NCBI GenBank assembly: GCA_045591565.1
Contig: JAZNTB010000021.1
Span: forward strand, 1-14,880
Length of the DNA stretch: 14,880 nucleotides
Origin: UBA1738 sp045591565
GTDB lineage: Bacteria > Bacillota > Clostridia > UBA1381
Direction of reading: 5' to 3'
In this document: positions 8,118-13,567 of the stretch, piece by piece
Layout: every line of letters starts with the position of its first letter
How positions within the stretch are numbered: the first letter of the stretch is position 1
Position numbers and translations under genes: made by a program
The notes under the pieces: generated by a model
Database searches by the model: none
Told to the model about the DNA's origin: nothing
Seen by the model: only the letters and a program-made list of their open reading frames with translations

Positions 8118-8145
8118 TAAAATTTATAAAATTTTCAAAAAAAGC

Positions 8146-8174
8146 TTGCATTTTAAAAAAAAGAGTGGTATAAT
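8146..8174 (+). promoter_or_regulatory. Promoter of rplS
   Basis: TTGCAT (8146-8151), a 17-base spacer and TATAAT (8169-8174), with TG at 8166-8167 giving an extended -10. The predicted start near 8181 leaves a leader of about 65 bases before rplS. No convincing terminator follows the clpE-like gene, so some read-through into rplS is possible. Confidence 0.85.
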
Positions 8175-8191
8175 GTTTAAGTTATATTACG

Positions 8192-8223
8192 GATGGTCCT
8201 CTGCCTTGGTCGGCACGAACATC
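8192..8223 (+). promoter_or_regulatory. Putative ribosomal protein L19 leader
   Basis: The rplS leader folds into a two-part hairpin: GATG (8192-8195) with CATC (8220-8223) outside, an asymmetric internal loop, and TGCC (8202-8205) with GGCA (8212-8215) closing a six-base loop. The internal-loop bases GTCCTC and CGAA are reminiscent of the L19 leader found ahead of rplS in low-GC Gram-positives, thought to mediate autoregulation by L19. The match is from memory of the motif; a covariance search would settle it. Confidence 0.6.
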
Positions 8224-8246
8224 TCAAGAAATAAAGGAGGGCTATA

Positions 8247-8600
8247 ATGATGAACAGTAACGAAATCATTAGTGCTTTGACAAAAGACCAGATCAGAACC
8301 GACTTACCTGAACTTGTTGTTGGTAACAATGTTAAGGTTTACCAGAAGGTAGTCGAGGGAAACCGTACCAGAACTCAGATGTTCGAAGGTACAATCATCA
8401 AAAAGCAGGGCAGCGGAATCGGCGCTACTTTCACTGTAAGAAGACTTTCATACGGTGTTGGTGTTGAAAAGACATGGCCGGTTAACTCACCTATCATCGA
8501 GAAGATTGAAGTTTCAAGAAAGGGTCGCGTAAGACGCGCAAGACTCTTCTATCTGCGTGACAGAGTAGGTAAATCTGCTAAGGTTAAGGAAAGAATCTAA
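8247..8600 (+). CDS. rplS: 50S ribosomal protein L19
   Basis: This encodes 117 residues, standard for bacterial L19, which sits at the 30S-50S interface of the large subunit. Typical family segments are VKVYQKVVEGNRTRTQMFEG, the GIGATFTVRRLSYGVGVE block, and the basic C-terminal RKGRVRRARLFYLRDRVGKSAK. AAGGAGG at 8234-8240 precedes two consecutive ATG codons (8247 and 8250); spacing of 6 or 9 bases allows either, so the protein could be one residue shorter. It has its own promoter, a structured leader and a downstream terminator, and so is a single-gene unit. rplS followed by lepB and ylqF is a familiar Firmicute neighbourhood. Confidence 0.97.
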   Translation: MMNSNEIISALTKDQIRTDLPELVVGNNVKVYQKVVEGNRTRTQMFEGTIIKKQGSGIGATFTVRRLSYGVGVEKTWPVNSPIIEKIEVSRKGRVRRARLFYLRDRVGKSAKVKERI

Positions 8601-8620
8601 TCTTTCGCAAAATTAAGTTT

Positions 8621-8646
8621 AAGGGGGCATTTATGTGTCCCTTTTT
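8621..8646 (+). terminator. Intrinsic terminator after rplS
   Basis: AAGGGGGCA (8621-8629) pairs with TGTGTCCCTT (ending 8642) through one bulge and a G-U pair, and a run of T follows (8641-8646). It lies 20 bases after the rplS stop. Confidence 0.75.
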
Positions 8647-8655
8647 GCTTGTTTA

Positions 8656-8683
8656 TTGATTTTAAACTTCAATATGATATAAT
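8656..8683 (+). promoter_or_regulatory. Promoter of lepB
   Basis: TTGATT (8656-8661), a 16-base spacer and TATAAT (8678-8683), with TG at 8675-8676 as an extended -10. It starts only about ten bases after the rplS terminator, so lepB is transcribed separately. Confidence 0.8.
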
Positions 8684-8724
8684 ATTTTTATGTCCATAAC
8701 TACATATACAAGAGGTGCATTAGA

Positions 8725-9402
8725 ATGACAGATAATTTAGAAAATCAACCGCATAATGAAGTCAGGGAAACTCATAATACCTTTAACCTCGCCCGTGAAA
8801 TCTGGGAATGGTTCTACACCATAGCGCTTGCCGTTATAGTTGTTCTTGTAATTAAGGGATTCATATTTGATATCGTTCGTGTTGACGGTCCTTCTATGCT
8901 CCCTACCCTTGTAAATAACGACAGGCTTATAATCACTAAGCTTGGCTATGAGCCCAAAGCCGGAGATATAATTATTCTTGACTCAACTTATAAAAACAGA
9001 CAGGAATATTTTGAGGAATACGAGGCCGAAAACGGGAAAGAGTTAAATGCCATTTCAAAATCCCTTCTTTATTTTAAATTACCCTCTGAACTAAAGCAGA
9101 GATACTATGTAAAGCGTGTCATAGCAATGCCGGGTGATACTATCGATATTCAGGACGGAAATGTGTATTTAAATGGCGAAGAGCTTTACGAACCTTACTA
9201 CAAAGGTCTTACAACTCCAACCGATTACTCTGTTGACTACCCGATAACCGTAGAAGAAGGTCATATCTTCGTTATGGGTGATAATAGGCCCAACAGCCTT
9301 GACTCTCGCTCTTCGAGCCTCGGTCAGGTACCGATTGATGCAGTTATTGGAAAATCACAGCTTAGAATCTGGCCTTTCAGCGCCGCTGGACAAACAAAAT
9401 AA
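8725..9402 (+). CDS. lepB: Type I signal peptidase
   Basis: This encodes 225 residues. Signal peptidase I removes signal peptides from exported proteins at the outer face of the membrane by a Ser-Lys dyad. A single N-terminal membrane segment (about 31-49) is followed by VDGPSMLPTL with nucleophile S57, then YYVKRVIAMPGD with general base K130, and the GDNRPNSLDSR box at 185-195. This is the one-anchor Gram-positive layout. About 37 hydrophilic residues (88-124) lie between the IIIL strand and the lysine box, more than the shortest Bacillus enzymes show there; such insertions vary within the family. AGAGGTG at 8711-8717 sets the ATG. It sits between rplS and ylqF and has its own promoter and terminator. 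Confidence 0.96.
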   Translation: MTDNLENQPHNEVRETHNTFNLAREIWEWFYTIALAVIVVLVIKGFIFDIVRVDGPSMLPTLVNNDRLIITKLGYEPKAGDIIILDSTYKNRQEYFEEYEAENGKELNAISKSLLYFKLPSELKQRYYVKRVIAMPGDTIDIQDGNVYLNGEELYEPYYKGLTTPTDYSVDYPITVEEGHIFVMGDNRPNSLDSRSSSLGQVPIDAVIGKSQLRIWPFSAAGQTK

Positions 9403-9409
9403 ATTAAAT

Positions 9410-9434
9410 GGCAGGTTTTAAACCTGCCTGTTTT
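9410..9434 (+). terminator. Terminator-like hairpin between lepB and ylqF
   Basis: GGCAGGTTT (9410-9418) and AAACCTGCC (9420-9428) form a perfect inverted repeat, in practice a GC-rich 6-bp stem with a 7-base loop. The tail is TGTTTTAT, an imperfect T run. It ends only 14 bases before the ylqF start codon, so it may be leaky and set the lepB:ylqF expression ratio. Confidence 0.7.
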
Positions 9435-9448
9435 ATACGAGGTGAATT

Positions 9449-10303
9449 ATGCAGGATTTGCAATGGTATCCGGGGCATATGGCAAAAACCCGCCGTATGA
9501 TTGAAGAAAACCTGAAAAATATTGATGTAGTTGTAGAAATTTTAGATGCACGCATCCCTTTTTCGGGCAGAAACCCTAACTTTGATGACATCATAGCAGG
9601 CAAGCCCAGACTTGTTGTTATGAATAAATATGACTTGGCGGACAGTTTTATAACTGACAAGTGGATTTCATGGTATCGTGAGCGTGGAATAAAGGTTGTG
9701 CCCATAAGCTGCGAAACTGGTATGGGAATTAATAAAATTGCTCCCGCCGCAAGGGAAATAATCAAGGACAAAATCGAAAAAGCAAAAGCTGCCGGAAGAA
9801 CCATTGGAGTTAAAATTATGATGGTAGGTATCCCGAATGTAGGAAAATCCACTCTTATTAATCGTCTTTCGGGAAAGGCAAGTGCTAAAGTCGGGGACCG
9901 ACCGGGAGTTACCCGTACTAAACAGTGGATTCGTCTCCCTAATGGTCTGGAACTTTTAGATACACCCGGAATTCTTCCGCCGAAATTTGAAAATCAGCAA
10001 ATAGCTGTTAATCTCGCATATACCGGTGCAATACGCGATGAAATTATGGAGGTTGAGCTTTTAGCCTACTCCCTGCTTGAATATTTAAGAGATAATTATT
10101 GTGATGCGTTGGTTTCAAGATATAAGCTTGGTGACATTTCAAGCCTTGCCGGCCATGAAATACTTGAGGCGATTGGCAAAAAACGCGGCTGTGTAATTTC
10201 CGGCGGTGAGATTGATACTGAGCGCGCAGCAAATATTCTTTTGGACGAGCTGCGTGGCTGCAAAATATGCAAAGTCACTCTGGAAAAACCGGAGGAGGAT
10301 TAA
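9449..10303 (+). CDS. ylqF: Ribosome biogenesis GTPase YlqF (RbgA)
   Basis: This encodes 284 residues, the usual length. RbgA is a circularly permuted GTPase needed for a late step of 50S subunit assembly in Firmicutes. The permuted motif order is visible: G4 NKYD (59-62) comes first, then the G5-like ISCETG (86-91), G1 GIPNVGKS (127-134), G2 GVTRT (153-157) and G3 DTPG (171-174). The N-terminus WYPGHMAKTRR is the conserved RbgA start, and the helical C-terminal domain binds rRNA. GAGGTG at 9439-9444 precedes the ATG. The gene follows lepB after a terminator-like hairpin, and I see no clear promoter of its own. Its stop lies two bases before the apbE start codon. Confidence 0.96.
   Translation: MQDLQWYPGHMAKTRRMIEENLKNIDVVVEILDARIPFSGRNPNFDDIIAGKPRLVVMNKYDLADSFITDKWISWYRERGIKVVPISCETGMGINKIAPAAREIIKDKIEKAKAAGRTIGVKIMMVGIPNVGKSTLINRLSGKASAKVGDRPGVTRTKQWIRLPNGLELLDTPGILPPKFENQQIAVNLAYTGAIRDEIMEVELLAYSLLEYLRDNYCDALVSRYKLGDISSLAGHEILEAIGKKRGCVISGGEIDTERAANILLDELRGCKICKVTLEKPEED
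10291..10298 (+). promoter_or_regulatory. Ribosome binding site that fixes the apbE start
   Basis: GGAGGAGG, encoded by the last codons of ylqF, lies six bases before a TTG codon at 10305. This near-perfect site selects the TTG over an in-frame ATG 99 bases upstream inside ylqF. Confidence 0.85.
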
Positions 10304-10304
10304 T

Positions 10305-11270
10305 TTGAAAAATACTAATAAGCGCATTATTCTCTATTTAATAATCGGTATATCTGTTTTATTTGTATATCTGGCAAATTCCGGTAAGGTAAAGCTATAT
10401 TCCGATACAAGTCTGGAATTTCTTGATACAGTCTGCGAAATATCCGTGTATTCAAAGAGTCAGGCTCCACTTGATAAATGCTTTGAATATATTTCTCAAA
10501 AGGACAAAGAATTTTCAGCAACAGACCCTTCTTCTGCCCTATACAAGCTTAATCATGAAAAAACAACAGCTGTACCTGAAGATTTACAAAATTTGATTGA
10601 ATTTGGGAAGGATTTCGGGAGTAAGCACCCTGAGCTTTTCTCTATCTATCTCAATCCCCTTATAAATGCGTGGGATATCAAAAACAATACCGGTAACATC
10701 CCTGACATTACAGATGCAATGGAAGAGGTTAAATTACAAAAATCCATAAACCTTGGTGCAACTGCTAAAGGATATATAGCTGATAATCTTGTAAATATCC
10801 TCTCGGCAAATGGCGTGTCCTCCGCCATGATAAATCTCGGCGGCAACGCCTATGCCATGGGCAAAAAACCAACGGGCGAAAACTGGAAGATAGGTATTCA
10901 AAGTCCTTCCGATGAAAACAAGCTTGTCGGAATTATAACTGCTGAAAATCTTGCAGTTATCACATCAGGCGATTATCAGCGATATTTCGAAAAGGACGGC
11001 ATCAGGTATCATCATATATTTGACCCTAAAACAGGCTACCCTGCAAGCAGCGGTCTTCGCTCTGTTACCGTAATTTGTGAAAATGCACTTCTTGCCGATG
11101 CTCTTTCGACTGCTGCCTTTGTAGCAGGTCTTGAGGACGGTATTAAGCTTTTAAAAGAATATAATGCCCGGGGTATTTTTATAACAGACGATACAGTCTA
11201 CTTTTCAAAATCACTTGAAAACATATTCAAACAAACGGATTTTTCTTATAAATATAAATTCATATACTAA
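10305..11270 (+). CDS. apbE: FAD:protein FMN transferase ApbE
   Basis: ApbE transfers FMN from FAD onto a threonine or serine of membrane or exported flavoproteins such as Rnf/Nqr subunits. I start it at TTG 10305, giving 321 residues; an in-frame ATG at 10206 lies inside ylqF and has no ribosome binding site. The N-terminus has a membrane anchor or signal segment (about 7-24) with no lipobox cysteine, unlike the many ApbE lipoproteins. Family motifs are FLDTVCEI (39-46, equivalent to FGT), LGATAKGYIAD (150-160, with K155), INLGGNA (176-182), SGDYQRY (221-227), HHIFDPKTGYP (236-246) and DALSTAAFV (265-273). It is probably co-transcribed with ylqF. No flavoprotein acceptor is encoded in the window, so its target is unknown. 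Confidence 0.92.
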   Translation: MKNTNKRIILYLIIGISVLFVYLANSGKVKLYSDTSLEFLDTVCEISVYSKSQAPLDKCFEYISQKDKEFSATDPSSALYKLNHEKTTAVPEDLQNLIEFGKDFGSKHPELFSIYLNPLINAWDIKNNTGNIPDITDAMEEVKLQKSINLGATAKGYIADNLVNILSANGVSSAMINLGGNAYAMGKKPTGENWKIGIQSPSDENKLVGIITAENLAVITSGDYQRYFEKDGIRYHHIFDPKTGYPASSGLRSVTVICENALLADALSTAAFVAGLEDGIKLLKEYNARGIFITDDTVYFSKSLENIFKQTDFSYKYKFIY

Positions 11271-11295
11271 AAAAGGAGCCTCAAAGCTCCTTTTT
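11271..11295. terminator. Two-way terminator between apbE and the SGNH hydrolase gene
   Basis: AAAAGGAGC (11271-11279) pairs with GCTCCTTTT (11286-11294) around a six-base loop, with T runs in both directions. It begins directly after the apbE stop and overlaps the stop of the convergent gene at 11294, so it serves both. Confidence 0.9.
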
Positions 11296-12346
11296 AAAAT
11301 AGAATTTTTTTCATTATTGGTTCTAATGTATTTGCCATACTTAAAAAACCGCTGTCTGTAGGGTGACAATTATCTACTGTTCCGTTGTATTCTACAAGAC
11401 TCATAAGCTCTCGTCCCATTATCAGGTATACATTTTCGTCCCCTGCTGCCTTTGCATTATTATATGTCTTTATAAGAACTGCATTTCTTTCCTCATCATC
11501 ACCAAAAGGCGTATATCCAGGTGCTCCCATTATTATGATAGGAAGCTCAGGATGCTTGCTGCGTATAAGCTTAAAAAATCTTTCATGCGTTTTTTCAAGA
11601 TGAGCAGCAGTTGGTGCATTATGATCATAATCCATTACGAACATACTCATATCGAGAGCGGCTATATATTCTGCCATAACATCCTCTCCAAGTGCACTGC
11701 CCGAAAAACCAAGATTTATATAGTTGAAATCCAGTCTTTGTGTCAAAATATTTTGATATGTACTTCCGGGCTTTGACGCACATCCTCCCTGCGTTATTGA
11801 AGAACCGTAGTATACAACAGGTTTTTCAAGCCTATAGTCAGGAGCTGCCTTAACCTCCGCGTCGCCTTCAAGACCTATGTATAATTTTTTTACATCTGCA
11901 TAAAGCGGCAGGTTAATTGTAATTTCTCTCATTCGGCGTTCATTAAAATGATTTATGCTTTCAAAACCATCTGTAAGTCCTACAGGAGGCATAAATGTAC
12001 CTATATATCTTTGAGTGCCCTCTATTCTCTCATACATATCAAGTCCTGCTCTTCCGGTAAGTGAAAATTGCGGTCCCTCAGCACTGTTATCAATAGCAAC
12101 ATTTATAGCAACATATCTGCTGTCGGTTAAAAACCGAACCCTTCCACCTGCAGTATGAGAATGCAGAAGCTTTACCCCATCATTAACAGTCTTAGCCAGA
12201 GCCTCAGGTATACGCCTGAACCGGTCCCCCTCACGAAATACGCCGTATATTCTAAAAGGTGCCTCCTCCGCATCATAAAACTTAAGGTTTTCCTCTGAAA
12301 TTTCAGTTTTTACTGCAAAATTCTTGTCTACATTTGAAAGTCCCAT
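11294..12346 (-). CDS. SGNH/GDSL-family hydrolase with GxDLY-type N-terminal domain
   Basis: This encodes 350 residues with no signal peptide, so it is probably cytoplasmic. The N-terminal half (about 1-170) looks like the beta-sandwich found before this esterase type, with AGLDMY at 100-105 matching the GxDLY motif. The C-terminal half is an SGNH hydrolase: GSSITQGG (181-188) with nucleophile S183, GFSGSALG (213-220) with the block II glycine, N243 in YDHNAPT as block III, and DNCHPTD (325-331) with the catalytic Asp and His (D325, H328). All catalytic residues are present. Relatives are carbohydrate or acyl esterases; the substrate cannot be read from the sequence. Its ribosome binding site GGAGG (12354-12358) lies within the last codons of the upstream MGMT-type gene, so the two are coupled. 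Confidence 0.88.
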   Translation of the reverse strand: MGLSNVDKNFAVKTEISEENLKFYDAEEAPFRIYGVFREGDRFRRIPEALAKTVNDGVKLLHSHTAGGRVRFLTDSRYVAINVAIDNSAEGPQFSLTGRAGLDMYERIEGTQRYIGTFMPPVGLTDGFESINHFNERRMREITINLPLYADVKKLYIGLEGDAEVKAAPDYRLEKPVVYYGSSITQGGCASKPGSTYQNILTQRLDFNYINLGFSGSALGEDVMAEYIAALDMSMFVMDYDHNAPTAAHLEKTHERFFKLIRSKHPELPIIIMGAPGYTPFGDDEERNAVLIKTYNNAKAAGDENVYLIMGRELMSLVEYNGTVDNCHPTDSGFLSMANTLEPIMKKILF

Positions 12347-12347
12347 T

Positions 12348-12653
12348 CTATTTCCTCCATTGATATTTATCTAAATCCACGAAATTCTCTTTTACTTCTA
12401 CGCCCTCAGAAATTAAAAGCTGTCTTTGTACATCGCTGCCGCCGAATACATACTTATCCGCAAGGCGTCCCTCCCTGTTAACAACACGGTGACACGGTAT
12501 GGTGTCAGGGTCGGGATTATGGTGAAGCGCCGTGCCTACAACTCTTGCAAGGCGCCTGTTCCCGACGATTTTGGCAACCTGTCCGTAGGTTGCTACCCTT
12601 CCTCTTGGAATGTCCCGAACAACATTGTAAATTGCGTTAAAAATCTCACTCAT
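12348..12653 (-). CDS. Short MGMT-family protein (alkylguanine alkyltransferase-type domain)
   Basis: This encodes 101 residues covering only the DNA-binding/active-site domain of O6-alkylguanine-DNA alkyltransferases, without the N-terminal domain of Ogt/Ada. The active site is IPCHRVV with acceptor C54. A23-T-Y-G supplies the conserved tyrosine, and R37 in RRLARVVGTAL matches the arginine finger of the helix-turn-helix. QLLISEG (79-84) is the usual end of the fold. In alkyltransferase-like (ATL) proteins of this size the cysteine is replaced, usually by tryptophan; here it is kept, so direct repair is possible but unproven. AGGAG at 12660-12664 sets the ATG. It is the first gene of a two-gene unit with the SGNH hydrolase. 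Confidence 0.88.
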   Translation of the reverse strand: MSEIFNAIYNVVRDIPRGRVATYGQVAKIVGNRRLARVVGTALHHNPDPDTIPCHRVVNREGRLADKYVFGGSDVQRQLLISEGVEVKENFVDLDKYQWRK

Positions 12654-12672
12654 ATTATTCTCCTATACTCCT

Positions 12673-12701
12673 ATAGTACATTAAAAAGAGTTTTTTGTCA
12701 A
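12673..12701 (-). promoter_or_regulatory. Promoter of the MGMT-SGNH gene pair
   Basis: On the minus strand TTGACA (12701-12696), a 17-base spacer and TACTAT (12678-12673). It begins directly after the T run of the DUF378 terminator, so the pair is transcribed independently. The predicted start at about 12666 falls within or just before the ribosome binding site, giving an almost leaderless message of about 13 untranslated bases. Confidence 0.85.
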
Positions 12702-12702
12702 G

Positions 12703-12732
12703 AAAAAACCGCCCTATATGCGTGGCGGTTTT
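12703..12732 (-). terminator. Terminator after the DUF378 gene
   Basis: On the minus strand AAAACCGCC (12732-12724) pairs with GGCGGTTTT (12713-12705) around a ten-base loop, and the T run continues to 12703. It lies five bases after the DUF378 stop. The plus strand also reads as a hairpin with TTTT, but no plus-strand gene needs it. Confidence 0.9.
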
Positions 12733-12736
12733 CCTC

Positions 12737-12952
12737 TTATCGTCTGTCCTGTGGGATTTTATCTTTGAACAATATTCCAATAGCCCAAAGCCCTGCAAGA
12801 CCTACCAATGTGAAAATAATTCTTGATAAACCAGAGTCCTGTCCGCCAAACAAGGCTGCGACTATATCGAATTTAAATATACCGATACTTCCCCAGTTTA
12901 TCGCTCCTATAATCACTAAAGTAAGTGCGATATTGTCAATAGTATTCATCAT
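12737..12952 (-). CDS. Small DUF378 membrane protein
   Basis: This encodes 71 residues (70 if the second of two adjacent ATG codons is used). It has two hydrophobic segments (about 7-28 and 43-62) separated by a short loop containing FKFDIVAALFGG, and a basic C-terminal tail. The pattern LVIIGAINWGSIGIF, then DIVAALFG, then SRIIFTLVGLAGLW matches the DUF378 family (B. subtilis YuzA-like), whose function is unknown. AAAGGAGA at 12961-12968 precedes the first ATG by eight bases. It has its own terminator and is divergent from the DUF4830 gene. I could not identify a clear promoter in the AT-rich divergent gap 12969-13042. Confidence 0.85.
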   Translation of the reverse strand: MMNTIDNIALTLVIIGAINWGSIGIFKFDIVAALFGGQDSGLSRIIFTLVGLAGLWAIGILFKDKIPQDRR

Positions 12953-13052
12953 TTTTATATTCTCCTTTACAAATTTATATCATTATTATGCCTCAAAATA
13001 ACATATTATATAAGTACAATAGTTATTTTGTTTATTAGAAGTGAGGCGAGAT

Positions 13053-13460
13053 ATGAAAAAAATGTATTTTATGGCTGTTTTACTCATTTTAATTATCTCC
13101 GTTGGGTTTCTCTTGTTTTCCTGCGATGAAAACACAGTCAATCTGCGTTTTTTAACATCCTACGGTATTGAGGCTTCGCCTGAGCCGATTGAGACAGAAA
13201 TAATTGAAATCCCTGAAGTGTTTGATGAGGTTTACGAGGGATATAATCTGCTTCAGCTCGAAAGCGGCCTTGACCTTTCACCGTATAAAGGAAAAACTGC
13301 TGTACGCTACAGCTACAGGATTTTAAATCCTCAGGAAGATATGCCGCACGATGTGCGCGCAACCGTCATCTGCGTAAACCGCCGTCCCGTTGCCGGAGAT
13401 ATTGTTTCCGTTTCAATATCGGGATTTATTCTGCCTTTAAACTATATGCTTTCCTATTAG
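13053..13460 (+). CDS. DUF4830 domain protein, membrane-anchored or lipoprotein
   Basis: This encodes 135 residues of unknown function. I start it at ATG 13053, because the in-frame GTG at 13041 lies within the GTGAGGCGAG stretch that serves as the ribosome binding site. A hydrophobic segment (about 5-23) ends in LLFSCDEN, which may be a lipobox giving an N-terminal lipidated cysteine, although the phenylalanine at -2 is unusual. The rest matches DUF4830: FLTSYGIEASPEP, then EIPEVFDEVYEGYNLLQ, then DLSPYKGKTAVRYSYRI, and a VAGDIVSVSISGF end. Such proteins occur mainly in Clostridia and are predicted to act outside the membrane. No terminator is visible after the stop. Confidence 0.8.
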   Translation: MKKMYFMAVLLILIISVGFLLFSCDENTVNLRFLTSYGIEASPEPIETEIIEIPEVFDEVYEGYNLLQLESGLDLSPYKGKTAVRYSYRILNPQEDMPHDVRATVICVNRRPVAGDIVSVSISGFILPLNYMLSY

Positions 13461-13512
13461 GCACTATCCAAAATTCACAAAAAAACCCTGTATTCTACAA
13501 TATATGACATTA

Positions 13513-13541
13513 TTGACTATATTTTCCTTTTATGGTATAAT
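13513..13541 (+). promoter_or_regulatory. Strong promoter of the acyltransferase gene
   Basis: TTGACT (13513-13518), a 17-base spacer and TATAAT (13536-13541), with TG at 13533-13534 as an extended -10. It is one mismatch from full consensus and is the strongest plus-strand promoter seen here. Confidence 0.88.
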
Positions 13542-13552
13542 TAGTTAACTAA
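13541..13552. promoter_or_regulatory. Palindrome over the acyltransferase transcription start, possible operator
   Basis: TTAGTTAACTAA is a perfect 12-base palindrome that begins in the last base of the -10 element and is centred at the expected start site. Its outer bases resemble MarR/SlyA-type sites (TTAGCAAGCTAA). No regulator gene is in the window, so the role is inferred from position and symmetry only. Confidence 0.4.
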
Positions 13553-13567
13553 AGAGGGGGAATATAT

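Noticed and set aside
8118..8145. Terminator after the ClpE-like gene
   Set aside because: Only AT pairs (AAATTT/AAATTT) are available; no GC stem with a T run, so no terminator is called.
10206..10304. Longer apbE start at ATG 10206
   Set aside because: It lies inside ylqF, has no ribosome binding site, and would put 33 non-family residues before the membrane segment; TTG 10305 has GGAGGAGG at ideal spacing.
12426..13001. 191-codon plus-strand open frame across the MGMT-type and DUF378 genes
   Set aside because: It crosses two minus-strand genes plus a promoter and terminator, has no ribosome binding site and matches no family.
13041..13052. GTG start for the DUF4830 protein
   Set aside because: The GTGAGGCGAG stretch is the ribosome binding site of the ATG at 13053.
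13461..13512. Small gene or terminator between DUF4830 and the acyltransferase promoter
   Set aside because: No open frame with a ribosome binding site and no stable hairpin; AT-rich spacer only.
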